From the NCBI RefSeq assembly GCF_000003605.2, contig NW_003144786.1, forward strand, positions 1,421,889 through 1,432,392: a stretch of 10,504 nucleotides of DNA. The letters are read 5' to 3'. Position 1 is the first letter of the stretch; every line of letters begins with the position of its first letter. The DNA comes from Saccoglossus kowalevskii (taxonomy: Eukaryota; Hemichordata; Enteropneusta; Harrimaniidae). A program made the translations under genes and the position numbers. Below the pieces are notes generated by a model. It saw nothing but the letters and a program-made list of their open reading frames with translations, ran no database searches and was not told the DNA's origin. This document shows, piece by piece, positions 1 through 8,193 of this stretch.

Positions 1-919
1 TTTCAGATGGCATTGATATGAAACGTTGGCATTGATGACACATTCACTTTTCAAATTGCATTGATATGAAACGTAGGCATTGATGACACATTCACGTTTC
101 AAATTGCATTGATATAAAACGTTGGCATTGGTGACACATTCACTTTTCAAATATCATCGATATTAAACGTAGGCATTGGTGACACATTTACTTTTTAAAT
201 GGCATTGATATGCAACGTAGGCATTGATGACACATTCGCGTTTCAGATGGCATTGATATGAAACGTAGGCATTGATGACACATTCGCGTTTCAGATGGCA
301 TTGATATGAAACGTAGGCATTGATGACACATTCACTTTTCAAATTGCATTGATATGAAACGTAGGCATTGATGACACATTCGCGTTTCAGATGGCATTGA
401 TATGAAACATTGGCATTGGTGACAATTCACTTTTCAAATTGCATTGATATGAAACGTTGGTATTGATGACACATTCACTTTTCAATTTGCATTGATATGC
501 AACGTTGGCATTGGTGACACATTCGCGTTTCAGATGGCATTGATATGAAACGTTGGCATTGGTGACACATTCACTTTTCAAATGGCATTGATATGAAACG
601 TTGGCATTGGTGACACATTCGCGTTTCAGATGGCATTGATATGAAACGTTGGCATTGGTGACACATTCACTTTTCAAATGGCATTGATATGAAACGTTGG
701 TATTGGTGACACATTCGCGTTTCAGATGGCATTGATATGAAACGTTTGCATTGGTGACACATTCACTTTTCAAATATCATCGATATTAAACGTAGGCATT
801 GGTGACACATTTACTTTTTAAATGGCATTGATATGCAACGTAGGCATTGATGACATATTCACGTTTCAATTGGTATTGATATGAAACGTGGACATTGCTA
901 ACATACGCACTTACCGAAA
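1..919 (-). repeat. 48-bp minisatellite in an intron of the vWD gene
   Basis: At least 19 tandem units of 48 bp fill this stretch, and the array runs off the left edge. Units start at 9, 57, 105, 153, 201, 249, 297, 345, 393, 440, 488, 536, 584, 632, 680, 728, 776, 824 and 872. Each contains the 9-mer ggcattgat twice (unit positions 1-9 and 20-28, with variants). Two tail versions occur, cacttttcaaat and cgcgtttcagat, and they alternate strictly between 488 and 775, giving a 96-bp higher-order period there. The unit at 393-439 is 47 bp (one base lost near 424). Units 153-200 and 776-823 are identical to each other and diverge from the rest. On the minus strand one frame is open in most units and encodes a 16-residue period with two Cys and one Tyr; the other frames carry stops. 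Position after a splice donor indicates an intron. Confidence 0.97.
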
Positions 920-1015
920 GACACACGTTGAACGGTTCTTGCTCTAATATGTCGCATGAAGTGTTCACATCTGCACCAGTACAATTTGGACGACTCGCTC
1001 CTTCTTCACATTGAG
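915..1015 (-). CDS. vWD gene exon: start of the C8 domain
   Basis: This 101-bp internal exon is read on the minus strand. The acceptor is TTACTCACGCAG (AG at 1017-1016) and the donor is GTAAGTGCG (GT at 914-913). It begins in phase 1, matching the preceding vWD exon, and ends in phase 0. It encodes about 34 residues with Cys at regular spacing and the motif CDILEQEPFNVC, which resembles the first half of the C8 domain that normally follows a vWD domain in vWF, mucins, zonadhesin and IgGFc-binding-like proteins. C8 supplies disulfide bonds in the extracellular D assembly. The domain is incomplete here, and its second half should lie on an exon beyond the left edge. A potential N-glycosylation site (NCT) is visible. 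The downstream intron holds the minisatellite. Confidence 0.8.
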
Positions 1016-1297
1016 CTGCGTGAGTAATAATGGCAATGCAAAATATGACTAATTGACAGCGCGATATTTGACGAGGTTTTGCACGAAATGTATTCCCCAC
1101 ATGTAACAACATCCATAATGTGAAGTTATAATTGGTATATGCAATGTATAATTGCAAAGCATGGTTCGTGCTTTGTGGGATAGGGAGGGAAAGTTGTGTT
1201 TGTTTCAGTACTATCTGATCGATAAACGTGGTGTCTGATCTGCAATTACGTTTTGTGTTTATATTACCGAGTAAAAGCCTACGCTACGAGTACTTAC
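1016..1297 (-). other. Intron between vWD and C8 exons
   Basis: A 282-bp GT-AG intron in phase 1, with donor GTAAGTACTCG and acceptor ATTATTACTCACGCAG. The coding frame joins as ELSQ-A-QCEEG across it. A retained-intron frame is partly open up to about 1157 but looks like chance. I see no other feature in it. Confidence 0.8.
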
Positions 1298-1852
1298 CTT
1301 GTGATAGCTCTGGGTCAGTGGTTTTCCATGCCTCTGCAAACTCTTTCACGTTGAATGTCCGTTGACCATCGGGTAATGTGAAGTCATCGTTAGGGTTATG
1401 ATTCCACACACCACAGAGACCACACGTGTTCTCGTATTCCGACAAAGTCTCATCTGTAAGTTTAACTTCAACTCCTTCCCCGCCGTCCCAAGTCAAGATA
1501 AATCCCAAGCCACTCTCTACAATAATATAATGTGCAACTGTCTCTATCAGGTATCCATATTCCTCTGTTGGTATGTTCAACTTGGTGTTGTCAATGAAAG
1601 CACTTGGCACATCGTCTTCTCGACGAAGGGTCAGTCGATTGGTAAGTGTCTGTATGGTGACGACACGTTCGCAACTAATCATGTTATTCACAGTACAGGA
1701 TGCATCATTCTGAATAAATATCTGGAAAGTACCAGAGACACAGTCTCCTACCAGGGTGTAAGTACAACCCCCATCATATGTGTATACTTTGCCGTCAAAT
1801 GTCCTGTAATGTGATTGTCCCCATGTAACGCAGTGACCACTTACACCAATAG
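1298..1852 (-). CDS. vWD gene exon: von Willebrand factor type D domain
   Basis: A 555-bp phase 1-1 exon on the minus strand. The acceptor is TTTATTTATAG (AG at 1854-1853) and the donor is CAAG/GTAAGTACT (GT at 1297-1296). It encodes 184 complete codons that span a whole vWD domain. Near the start are CVTWGQSHYRTFDGKVY and the paired Cys of GGCTYTLVGDC. Near the end is CGLCGVWNHNPNDDF, which contains the CGLC vicinal-cysteine motif and the N-x-N-x-x-DDF calcium-binding-type loop of the family. The sequence ends in a W-K segment that leads into C8. vWD domains act in secreted or membrane-anchored extracellular proteins, where they support disulfide-linked assembly. The family GDPH motif reads GQSH here, so the autocatalytic Asp-Pro cleavage site of some mucins is absent. 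No initiator is expected: the Met at 1691 is internal. The parent protein cannot be named from this piece alone. Confidence 0.93.
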
Positions 1853-2071
1853 CTATAAATAAAATAAATTTACATGTAGTTTAAGTTTGACATTAATTTT
1901 TCCAAAATTATATTCATGAGCAAATAGATATGCGCACACAAAGTTTAAAGTGATTTCAATATTGGTTAGTTTATTTTTATAAGTGTGTATAAATATTGAA
2001 CCTATCGAAAAGGTTATCGATCTATATTTGTAATTATATTCAATTGTGAAATATTGACTAAGTATACTCAC

Positions 2072-2125
2072 AAGACGATACAAATCGTGAAGCAATATCA
2101 GCACCACGTTTTCCAATCGAATTAA
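2072..2125 (-). CDS. Probable small exon upstream of the vWD exon
   Basis: A 54-bp phase 1-1 exon candidate. The acceptor is TTTATGCATTGTAG (AG at 2127-2126) and the donor is TCTT/GTGAGTATAC (GT at 2071-2070). It encodes 17 whole residues, NSIGKRGADIASRFVSS, and its final T joins CT of the vWD exon to give Ser, so frame and phase fit exactly. No domain is recognised; it would be a linker before the vWD domain. The pyrimidine tract is weak, and an (AAT)n microsatellite lies 35-82 bases upstream of the acceptor AG. An open run of 17 codons is not significant alone, so the call rests on both splice sites and the phase match. Confidence 0.5.
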
Positions 2126-2143
2126 CTACAATGCATAAATTAT

Positions 2144-2160
2144 AATAAATTATTATTATA

Positions 2161-2208
<48 letters not shown>
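2144..2208. repeat. (ATT)n microsatellite
   Basis: A pure (ATT)16 run occupies 2161-2208, preceded by an imperfect ATT/ATA stretch from about 2144. On the minus strand it reads (AAT)n and lies just upstream of the acceptor of the small exon at 2072-2125. That is near where a branch point would sit, so length changes could influence splicing. Confidence 0.97.
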
Positions 2209-2209
<1 letters not shown>

Positions 2210-2247
2210 CATACAGAATGTTTGTAACGTTTGTCTATATTATTTAC

Positions 2248-2294
2248 CGTCACTGGGTAAGATTGTTGACTTCAGTGAGTGTAGTACCACAACA
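2248..2294 (-). CDS. Possible further upstream exon of the vWD gene
   Basis: A 47-bp candidate on the minus strand with an excellent acceptor: a pyrimidine tract of about 25 bases ending in TTTTTCACAG (AG at 2296-2295). The donor is GACG/GTAAATAAT (GT at 2247-2246). Read in the frame set by the next exon it is open for 15 codons (VVLHSLKSTILPSD in part) and ends in phase 1, as required. One other frame gives CCGTTLTEVNNLTQ and then a stop. The peptide is not recognisable, and the donor is only moderate. The strong acceptor is the best reason to list it. Confidence 0.3.
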
Positions 2295-2299
2295 CTGTG

Positions 2300-2952
2300 A
2301 AAAAGAAAAGAAAAAGAAAATACTTCACTTGGATGCTTTTAAGTTCTTTCAGGATGGGTTGTATTTGTAGAAAATTATCACATGCTTTGTGTTTGTCACT
2401 AATACGTATCACTATAACTGTTGCTGGTGATGACAGATCATTTGGCTTTGTTTTACATGGCTACTATTTATTACACAATGATACCTACAATAGATCGTCT
2501 CACAAGGACACTAGAGCACAGACAGCACTAAACTTCACAGATTAGATATACAACTTTATATGAAAGTGTAGAAAACCTCACATTAGTAGAAGTTGTCAAA
2601 ACACTCGTATGTACAGACTACTAGAAGTAAAAGTTGTTCAATAATGATACAATAACGCAACTTCTTTTCGATTCACATCTGTGTGTATAACAAATTATGT
2701 GCCTGTTTCTGGTGCGCGCGCATGTCATACAGTTCGATAACGCCACCATGCTGTAATCCCATCATGCATAAACAGTACTAAACCAAGCAAAAACTTTTTC
2801 CGAATAATTGATATATATATTTTCATTCCTGGCTTCTATTAATATTACATTTTTACGTAATTTGATGAAGTCAACATTTGTGCACACTGTCATGAATTTG
2901 TTTGCGCGTATCTGTTGATCGACTTATTTAGCTGATTACATGTGAATGGCGG
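2300..2952. other. Non-coding stretch, nothing recognised
   Basis: AT-rich sequence with no exon I can support. The open frame at 2297-2545 on the plus strand overlaps the acceptor pyrimidine tract of the minus-strand gene and encodes a Lys/Arg-rich, low-complexity start, so I treat it as chance. It is probably intron of the vWD gene or intergenic DNA. Confidence 0.5.
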
Positions 2953-3509
2953 TGTTATATCTGTCATCATTTAGGCTCATGTGAGGTCCTGGACGGAACT
3001 TGACTCAGTGATTTGGAACTAATTACGATATAACCGTCGCTATCCGGACTACTATTTCTGACAGTTGGTATTCGCAGTTAGCAATATAGTGAACGATTAA
3101 TCAAAAGATATGACGTGTCCAGTACTTAGTGTGATTGGCTGTATGTGTGAAGGTTACGCCCCAGAGTCTTTAAACTGCTTTTTAATTAGTTAAGGTTTTG
3201 AAAGTGAATAAAAAGAGTTTTTAGTTGGTCTTGGCGAGAACACCAGGACCGACGCAGTCTTGGGGCAGTCTTGGACCAGCCTTGCGATAGTCTTGGGGAC
3301 TTTTCCACTGGGCGCTGTGTCTTATAGAGTACTCGACTAACCGACTAAAGACGAGATACGTATTTCGTTGTGTGCGTCTATTTAACTGTAGAGTTTAAGT
3401 GACGTTCTCGATCCCGTACCTCAAGCAGACGTGACATAGAGACCAGACGAGATATTCCCCCCTGGCACGTGTGAAGAACCCACAGGAGAAGAATTTCCCC
3501 CTGATAACA
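2953..3509 (+). mobile_element. Candidate solo LTR of a retrotransposon
   Basis: A 557-bp segment bounded by tgttat (2953-2958) and ataaca (3504-3509), that is TG...CA with 6-bp terminal inverted repeats (7 bp if the flanking g and c are counted). Inside, in plus order, are an inverted CCAAT box (attgg, 3134-3138), an AATAAAA/TATA-like site (3207-3215), and then a GC-richer tract with four exact gtcttgg copies. This resembles the U3-R-U5 layout of a Metaviridae-type LTR. Flanking 5-mers (ggcgg and cactg) do not match, so no target-site duplication is visible. No second LTR, primer-binding site or gag/pol sequence is in the window. It could instead be an unrelated promoter or 5' UTR. Confidence 0.35.
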
Positions 3510-3674
3510 CACTGCAAATGTCTTGGAAGTTTCATTTTATTTTATTTCATTTATGTTATATAAATAAATAGTTTGAGTTATATTTTTGTGTTTTTCTATA
3601 GCGATCGTATTTTGTTCAGCATTTAGTTTAATTTGATACGTACATAAATCCTAAAGGCAAATATCAGGTTCATT

Positions 3675-3742
3675 GTCCTATTGAAAAGGAACTGCGTAAC
3701 ACACGTACGATGTACGTGCCAACACATAACCTGCGATAGGAC
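3675..3742. repeat. Nested inverted repeat
   Basis: Outer arms gtcctat (3675-3681) and ataggac (3736-3742) surround an inner perfect hairpin, cacgtac-gat-gtacgtg (3702-3718). The centres differ by only about 1.5 bases. This could form a cruciform or hairpin. No element ends are recognised. Confidence 0.6.
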
Positions 3743-5022
3743 TAGAAAAAAACGGCTGAAATTTGCCAAATTTGCAGTATTACTTTTTTAAATAGCTAAA
3801 CGTAGTAAAAGCTTTACCGTCATTTCACTATCAGTTATCACGTTGTGTAGCGTCAGTGCATGGTATCCTTCACAGTAAACCACATATGCAACATTTTGGA
3901 AACAGGCAAATATTAGTTGTAGTATATATAGATAATCATTTGATATCACCTACATTGTTGCTATTAGAATTAGTATCTAGTTTGTAATAGTTAACTAAGC
4001 AATTGTGTAATTTGTTTTAAAATATTTCCATAAAAAATGTGTATCTATTATTCATTATATAATAGCTACATTTATCAAGGGCAACGTTGTTACAGTTGTG
4101 ATATGTTTGGTCTGTTTGAAATGTTAAATCACATATTAAAAAATATTAACGATACTTGCATTTGGTCACTGTCTGTTGCTGCAACAAGATGCAGTATGCA
4201 AACAAGAACCACCACTGAATATGTCCATATACGGCATTCTGCCATCGTCCTACCCGCTTCTCTCTATAACCTTTCACTCTGCTTGATAAATAAAAAGTAG
4301 CAGATTACAATTCTTCATGATTACTCATGTATGTATGTCTTTTGTTGTTGAAAACTTATAGAAAGTAAAGCAAATAAACGGCATCGTTGCTGGGCTCTCT
4401 CGAGATTGACAGTTATTAGCCAGGAAAGTATGTTTCGGACATGCCACTTTCTATTGTAATACTTTTTTCCCGCATATAATTGGTATAAAACTAATTTTTG
4501 ATTATATATATTTTATATATTATATAATATTTTATGGTTGTGTAAACATATATCAAAACTTTAAACACAACATAGAACACATGCAAAGTAAACAAAATAT
4601 TACGAAAGACTTTGGATTTGTTAAAATTTGAATTGAATAATTGCTGTGACATTGCAGACTACAGATGCATGGCGCCAAGTCAAGTTCGCTGCCAAAAATA
4701 GTCGCATTATTGCTACATTGTTTTTTCTATAAATGTTAGGTATGTACTTTATTTATCGGAATGTGTCTACATGAATAAATTATTTGCGTTTATCACTAAA
4801 TAGTGTCTTCGCCCTTCGTTAATGGAGTTAGGCAGGTAGGACTTCCAAGATAGTAATATACAACTTATAGAAGGAGGAAATTAAAGAAAATAACAAATCT
4901 GGGCACCCCAACAAACGTCATATTTATAATCAGCCCCCACAAGAACATATGTAAACTGTGTATAATTTCAGGGCCGTACAAAATCATTTGTATTTCGCAG
5001 TTTTTGGGAAAGAAAGGTTGAA

Positions 5023-5042
5023 TTTTTTTTTGGGGGGGGGGG
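5023..5042. repeat. T9-G11 homopolymer junction
   Basis: Nine T followed directly by eleven G. The G-run is a likely polymerase-slippage and assembly-error site. No function is inferred. Confidence 0.95.
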
Positions 5043-6060
5043 TATGTAAGCATGCTAATTTTTAGAAAAAACACAAAGGTATTTAACATGAATCTAGTCA
5101 CAAATCTTGAAGTAGGTAGGGGATGGCAAGGTTTTTGCATGAAAGTTTTTGGAATTAATAATCATATATTCCTATACATATAAAGAGATTATACCCGTAT
5201 ATTCGATTTTTCTTTCGAGTGTATGGCTTTGCATAATAGTATAACTATACTATATATTTCTATAAAACATAAGGAATCTCCTATGTGTTTGTATAGGAAG
5301 GTTATGGGCGTGGAACATTCATATATTGAAAATTAATTTGAGGATCGTTTTCTTCAAGAGGGTCCTTATTGTGATTTTAAATTTGCATTTAAAAAATGAC
5401 TAATTATCTAGGTGAACAGTCAATTCGTTGAGAATCTTGGATAAAATTTGATAAACATGCTGTTGTATTTGATGATAGATTTCATCAAAAATATAAAAAT
5501 TAAAAGCCACCAGTCAAATTAAAGTCAATATTGTTCAATTATCAGCGAACATATCTGCATCACATGTATACTATCGTTTTTACCTTTAGACACTAAATAT
5601 TAATTTGTCGCATGCTAAAATGCTTTTTTCACAGTGACAATTTCTTCATGCTTCATTACAACAAATAACAATTACGTAATGCAAGTCATAATTTGATATA
5701 TGTTAATTGTGTGCTGTGCACGCTGATTAAAAGAATCAAAACTCTGAGCCGATATTGACAATATTTTTATCTACCACTTTACGCTTTCCTTTGTCTACCA
5801 GAGAAAAAACAACCGTGTGTCAATAATAGCATCAAGGTATTTGGAACGTGAATGTTTTTTTTCGGCCTGTTACTTTGAATTTGTTTAAGCAAATATATCC
5901 GAATGATAATATTCTGATATAACCAACAGAGATAAAACGACATGGAAAATAGTAACTTCCATCGAAGATTAGTTTTTCTATTTGTTGTTTAATATGCCGT
6001 GAAGATATACTGCACATAGTAGATCATGAATTGGAAAAAGTAATAAAATGTAGAAACAAA

Positions 6061-7380
6061 TGAAATAAACTTACTTCGTAGTTCAGGTAGTACAGCTGAT
6101 GACGATGTAAATTACTTAGTCCACGTTAGCAGTAGTGTAGATTTAACTTCGGTAAAAAAAATACTGATCACGCATCAGTACATGTCAGTACCAGCATTAG
6201 TACAGATGACATCAGATGACGTGTAACTAAGGTATATACCACCAGACTACGTACTTGTCAATTAGTTTTCATACAGTAGGCGTTCTGTTTTTGATTTATA
6301 GAGGATAAGGCAATGGTGTGGATTGTGCTACCACTGTGTATAGCGTCGTGACTACAGAAAACATATGGAAAGGGTTCGCTGTTTACACGGTCCTTTCAAT
6401 TTCAGCAAATTTGTAAATATAGTTTATACACTGTGACGTACCATGTCAATCCCTTCCGATTGGAACACTTGATTAGGTAAATGTCTTTTTATGTGAAGCG
6501 AAATGTCCTGTAGGTAACAGACAAGTACAAGTGATAGTACACAAATTAAGAGTGATTTTGTATTGAAGTTATGTATGTTCCTATTATACGGAAAACCATA
6601 CTGCGACCATTATACTTACGGTTTGATAAATATACTTTCAAATATTTGTGTTGTTTATTTAAGGTAGCGACGGGAAAACAATTTAAAAATTTATCTGTAA
6701 TTTGGACATTGTCTAAAAGTTACTAAACATGCTACTATAATAACTACCTATACATCATGGTCTTATATGTAGAGCATATGCCGTACTTTTGTTTTTCTAA
6801 AGGATTACCCCCCCCCCCTCCACGGCTAATTTCGCAATTGGGTTTACCATTCTGACTATTCAAAACACCTTTTTTAACGCTTTCGGTCACACGAATTACC
6901 CGTGATTTTCGTAACGCTTTGGGTTAATTGATCGCGTCTCAGTTAATCATAGTTCGTCTTTGCTTCATAACTACTCACAAACAATTACAGACATGCTACT
7001 GACATTCCCGTTGTGACATCACAGAGATCACAGTGTCATCAACTCACAAGTTCGTTATTTGATAATATAAGGCGTGTGGTTCCGTAAAACTGTCTTAAAC
7101 TATGTTATTTCTGGCTGTACTTTTGCATATATCATGAAGATAAAGTCGTGACGACTCACCATATGGAGGTGAGCTTGGTGTTTACATGGTTCTATCATTT
7201 ACAAATACAATTTATGAATTTTGCTATTTGACTGATGTAATAACACTAATGACAGATCGAGGTACGTGTAATAAACTTACTATGGCACATTCTATTTTGC
7301 AGTTTAGATAAAACAATTAAGAAGTTATATTTTTCATTCTACTCATCAACTTAGTATATCATAGCTTCATATTCTGATGC
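6061..7380. other. Non-coding region with scattered splice-site matches
   Basis: No coding exon is convincing. There are four strong minus-strand donor matches (GT at 6074, 6619, 7280 and 7159), a 7-bp-arm hairpin (6162-6180), a diverged duplicated segment (6345-6402 and 7145-7200) and a C11 run (6808-6818). One stop-free stretch ahead of the 6619 donor (about 24 codons, Lys/Asn-rich) is within chance. Untranslated exons or a non-coding transcript are possible. Confidence 0.4.
6162..6180. repeat. Short perfect hairpin
   Basis: Perfect 7-bp arms tactgat and atcagta with a 5-base loop. It sits in a patch rich in agtac and gatgac words. It may be chance; no regulator is recognised. Confidence 0.5.
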
Positions 7381-7386
7381 GAAAAG

Positions 7387-7513
7387 CCATATATAATCTG
7401 GACCAACCGGGTAGTGATGCCAGAGATGCACATGCGCAGTAATCAACCGGGAGTAGTCAATCAACATTTGTTGTGACGACTGTCTAGCTGCGACCGAACT
7501 TTTGATTACGTCA
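7387..7513 (+). promoter_or_regulatory. Promoter-like cluster (TATA, NRF1-like, CRE-like)
   Basis: A TATA-like catatataat lies at about 7388-7397. An NRF1-like tgcacatgcgca at 7427-7438 differs from the palindromic consensus at one position. A CRE/ATF-like ttacgtca sits at 7506-7513. The words caaccgggtagt (7404-7415) and caaccgggagtagt (7444-7457) form a 40-bp direct repeat. The patch is more GC- and CpG-rich than its surroundings. It lies about 400 bp before the plus-strand ORF at 7810. Evidence is motif matching only. Confidence 0.25.
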
Positions 7514-7809
7514 GCTCGCCGTTTAATTCATTCGACCGACAGGTATTTTTTTAACGTGCTATCAATACAAGACTACTCGGACAGTGAACATTCAGTGGCT
7601 TATGACTAAATGGTCTGTCACGGTTGTCATTTGACCAATATATGGAATGCATTTTAGTATAATTTCCAGTATAAAAAACGTATAATTAGCTACTTCTACT
7701 GCTAATTCAGATTCATCGCCGGCAAAGTTAGCATTTCTGTCTACGCAATATATTACGAGAAACAGAATCAATATGATATTATACCTATATACGCCTTCCG
7801 ACCAAAGTT
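7514..7809. other. Non-coding leader-like stretch
   Basis: AT-rich sequence between the promoter-like patch and the ORF at 7810, with several short upstream ATGs and no feature recognised. It would be 5' UTR or an intron if a plus-strand transcript exists. Confidence 0.3.
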
Positions 7810-8193
7810 ATGGAAGCAGGTTATGTGACAAGTTTGCCGAGAACGTCACATGTTTTGTCGGCGGTAAAAGTTACAATCCCAGGTCGAAATGAATACACTC
7901 GTTTAATTGTAATAGTTTCCCTATATTTGTTGATTTACTACTTTTATTTTACTGAAACCCCAATTTACGTTAAATTAATAAGTTACATCACCCAAAAATA
8001 TCGTGTCCACTTCATGGAATGGGAAAAGTACAAAGCAATGTGGCCTTATGCATTGTATCTAGTCTTCTGTGCACATTTTCCGCTGTGTGAATTTATTACT
8101 TTCATCAATCACACGTTTCGGCAAACAATTCTTGCTTTCACCCGAATGTGTAATCTGTGTAGCGTTTCTGCAGTTCAAGAAGTCCAGCAGTGA
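7810..8193 (+). CDS. Unrecognised 127-codon ORF, possibly spurious
   Basis: A single-exon open frame starting at gttATGg, which has purine at -3 and G at +4, a fair initiation context. The product has two hydrophobic stretches: residues about 34-49, containing LIVIVSLYLLIYYFYF, and about 76-97, containing PYALYLVFCAHF. These could be two membrane segments, followed by a Cys-containing tail. I recognise no family. Composition is rich in Tyr, Phe and Ile, as expected of chance translation in AT-rich DNA, and no AATAAA follows closely. The promoter-like patch 400 bp upstream is the only contextual support. The opposite strand shows no coding signal either. Confidence 0.2.
   Translation: MEAGYVTSLPRTSHVLSAVKVTIPGRNEYTRLIVIVSLYLLIYYFYFTETPIYVKLISYITQKYRVHFMEWEKYKAMWPYALYLVFCAHFPLCEFITFINHTFRQTILAFTRMCNLCSVSAVQEVQQ

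Larger units (their letters stand above)
3510..6060. other. Long AT-rich non-coding region
   Basis: I find no exon with credible codon content and paired splice sites on either strand. It holds a nested inverted repeat (3675-3742), an AT-only patch around 4501-4534 and a T9G11 homopolymer junction (5023-5042). Open frames at 4037-4300 (plus) and 4865-5140 (minus) are low-complexity or overlap the homopolymer and are treated as chance. The region is either a long intron of the minus-strand gene or intergenic. Confidence 0.5.

Noticed and set aside
387-773. 128-codon repeat ORF on the minus strand as a stand-alone gene
   Set aside because: It is the minisatellite read in its one open frame. 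It lies in an intron, and a neighbouring unit has a frameshift and others have stops.
1398-1814. Plus-strand 138-codon ORF
   Set aside because: It is a shadow of the vWD exon on the opposite strand, which has clear domain motifs and splice sites.
2297-2545. Plus-strand ORF starting with a Lys/Arg-rich run
   Set aside because: Its start is the antisense of a pyrimidine tract, and the rest has no recognisable protein character.
4865-5140. Minus-strand ORF
   Set aside because: It spans the T9G11 homopolymer and has low-complexity Pro/Lys and Phe-rich content, with no splice or start support.
6087-6232. Imperfect direct repeat gtacag...gatgacg...taa
   Set aside because: It needs large gaps to align and is likely chance similarity in a patch rich in these words.
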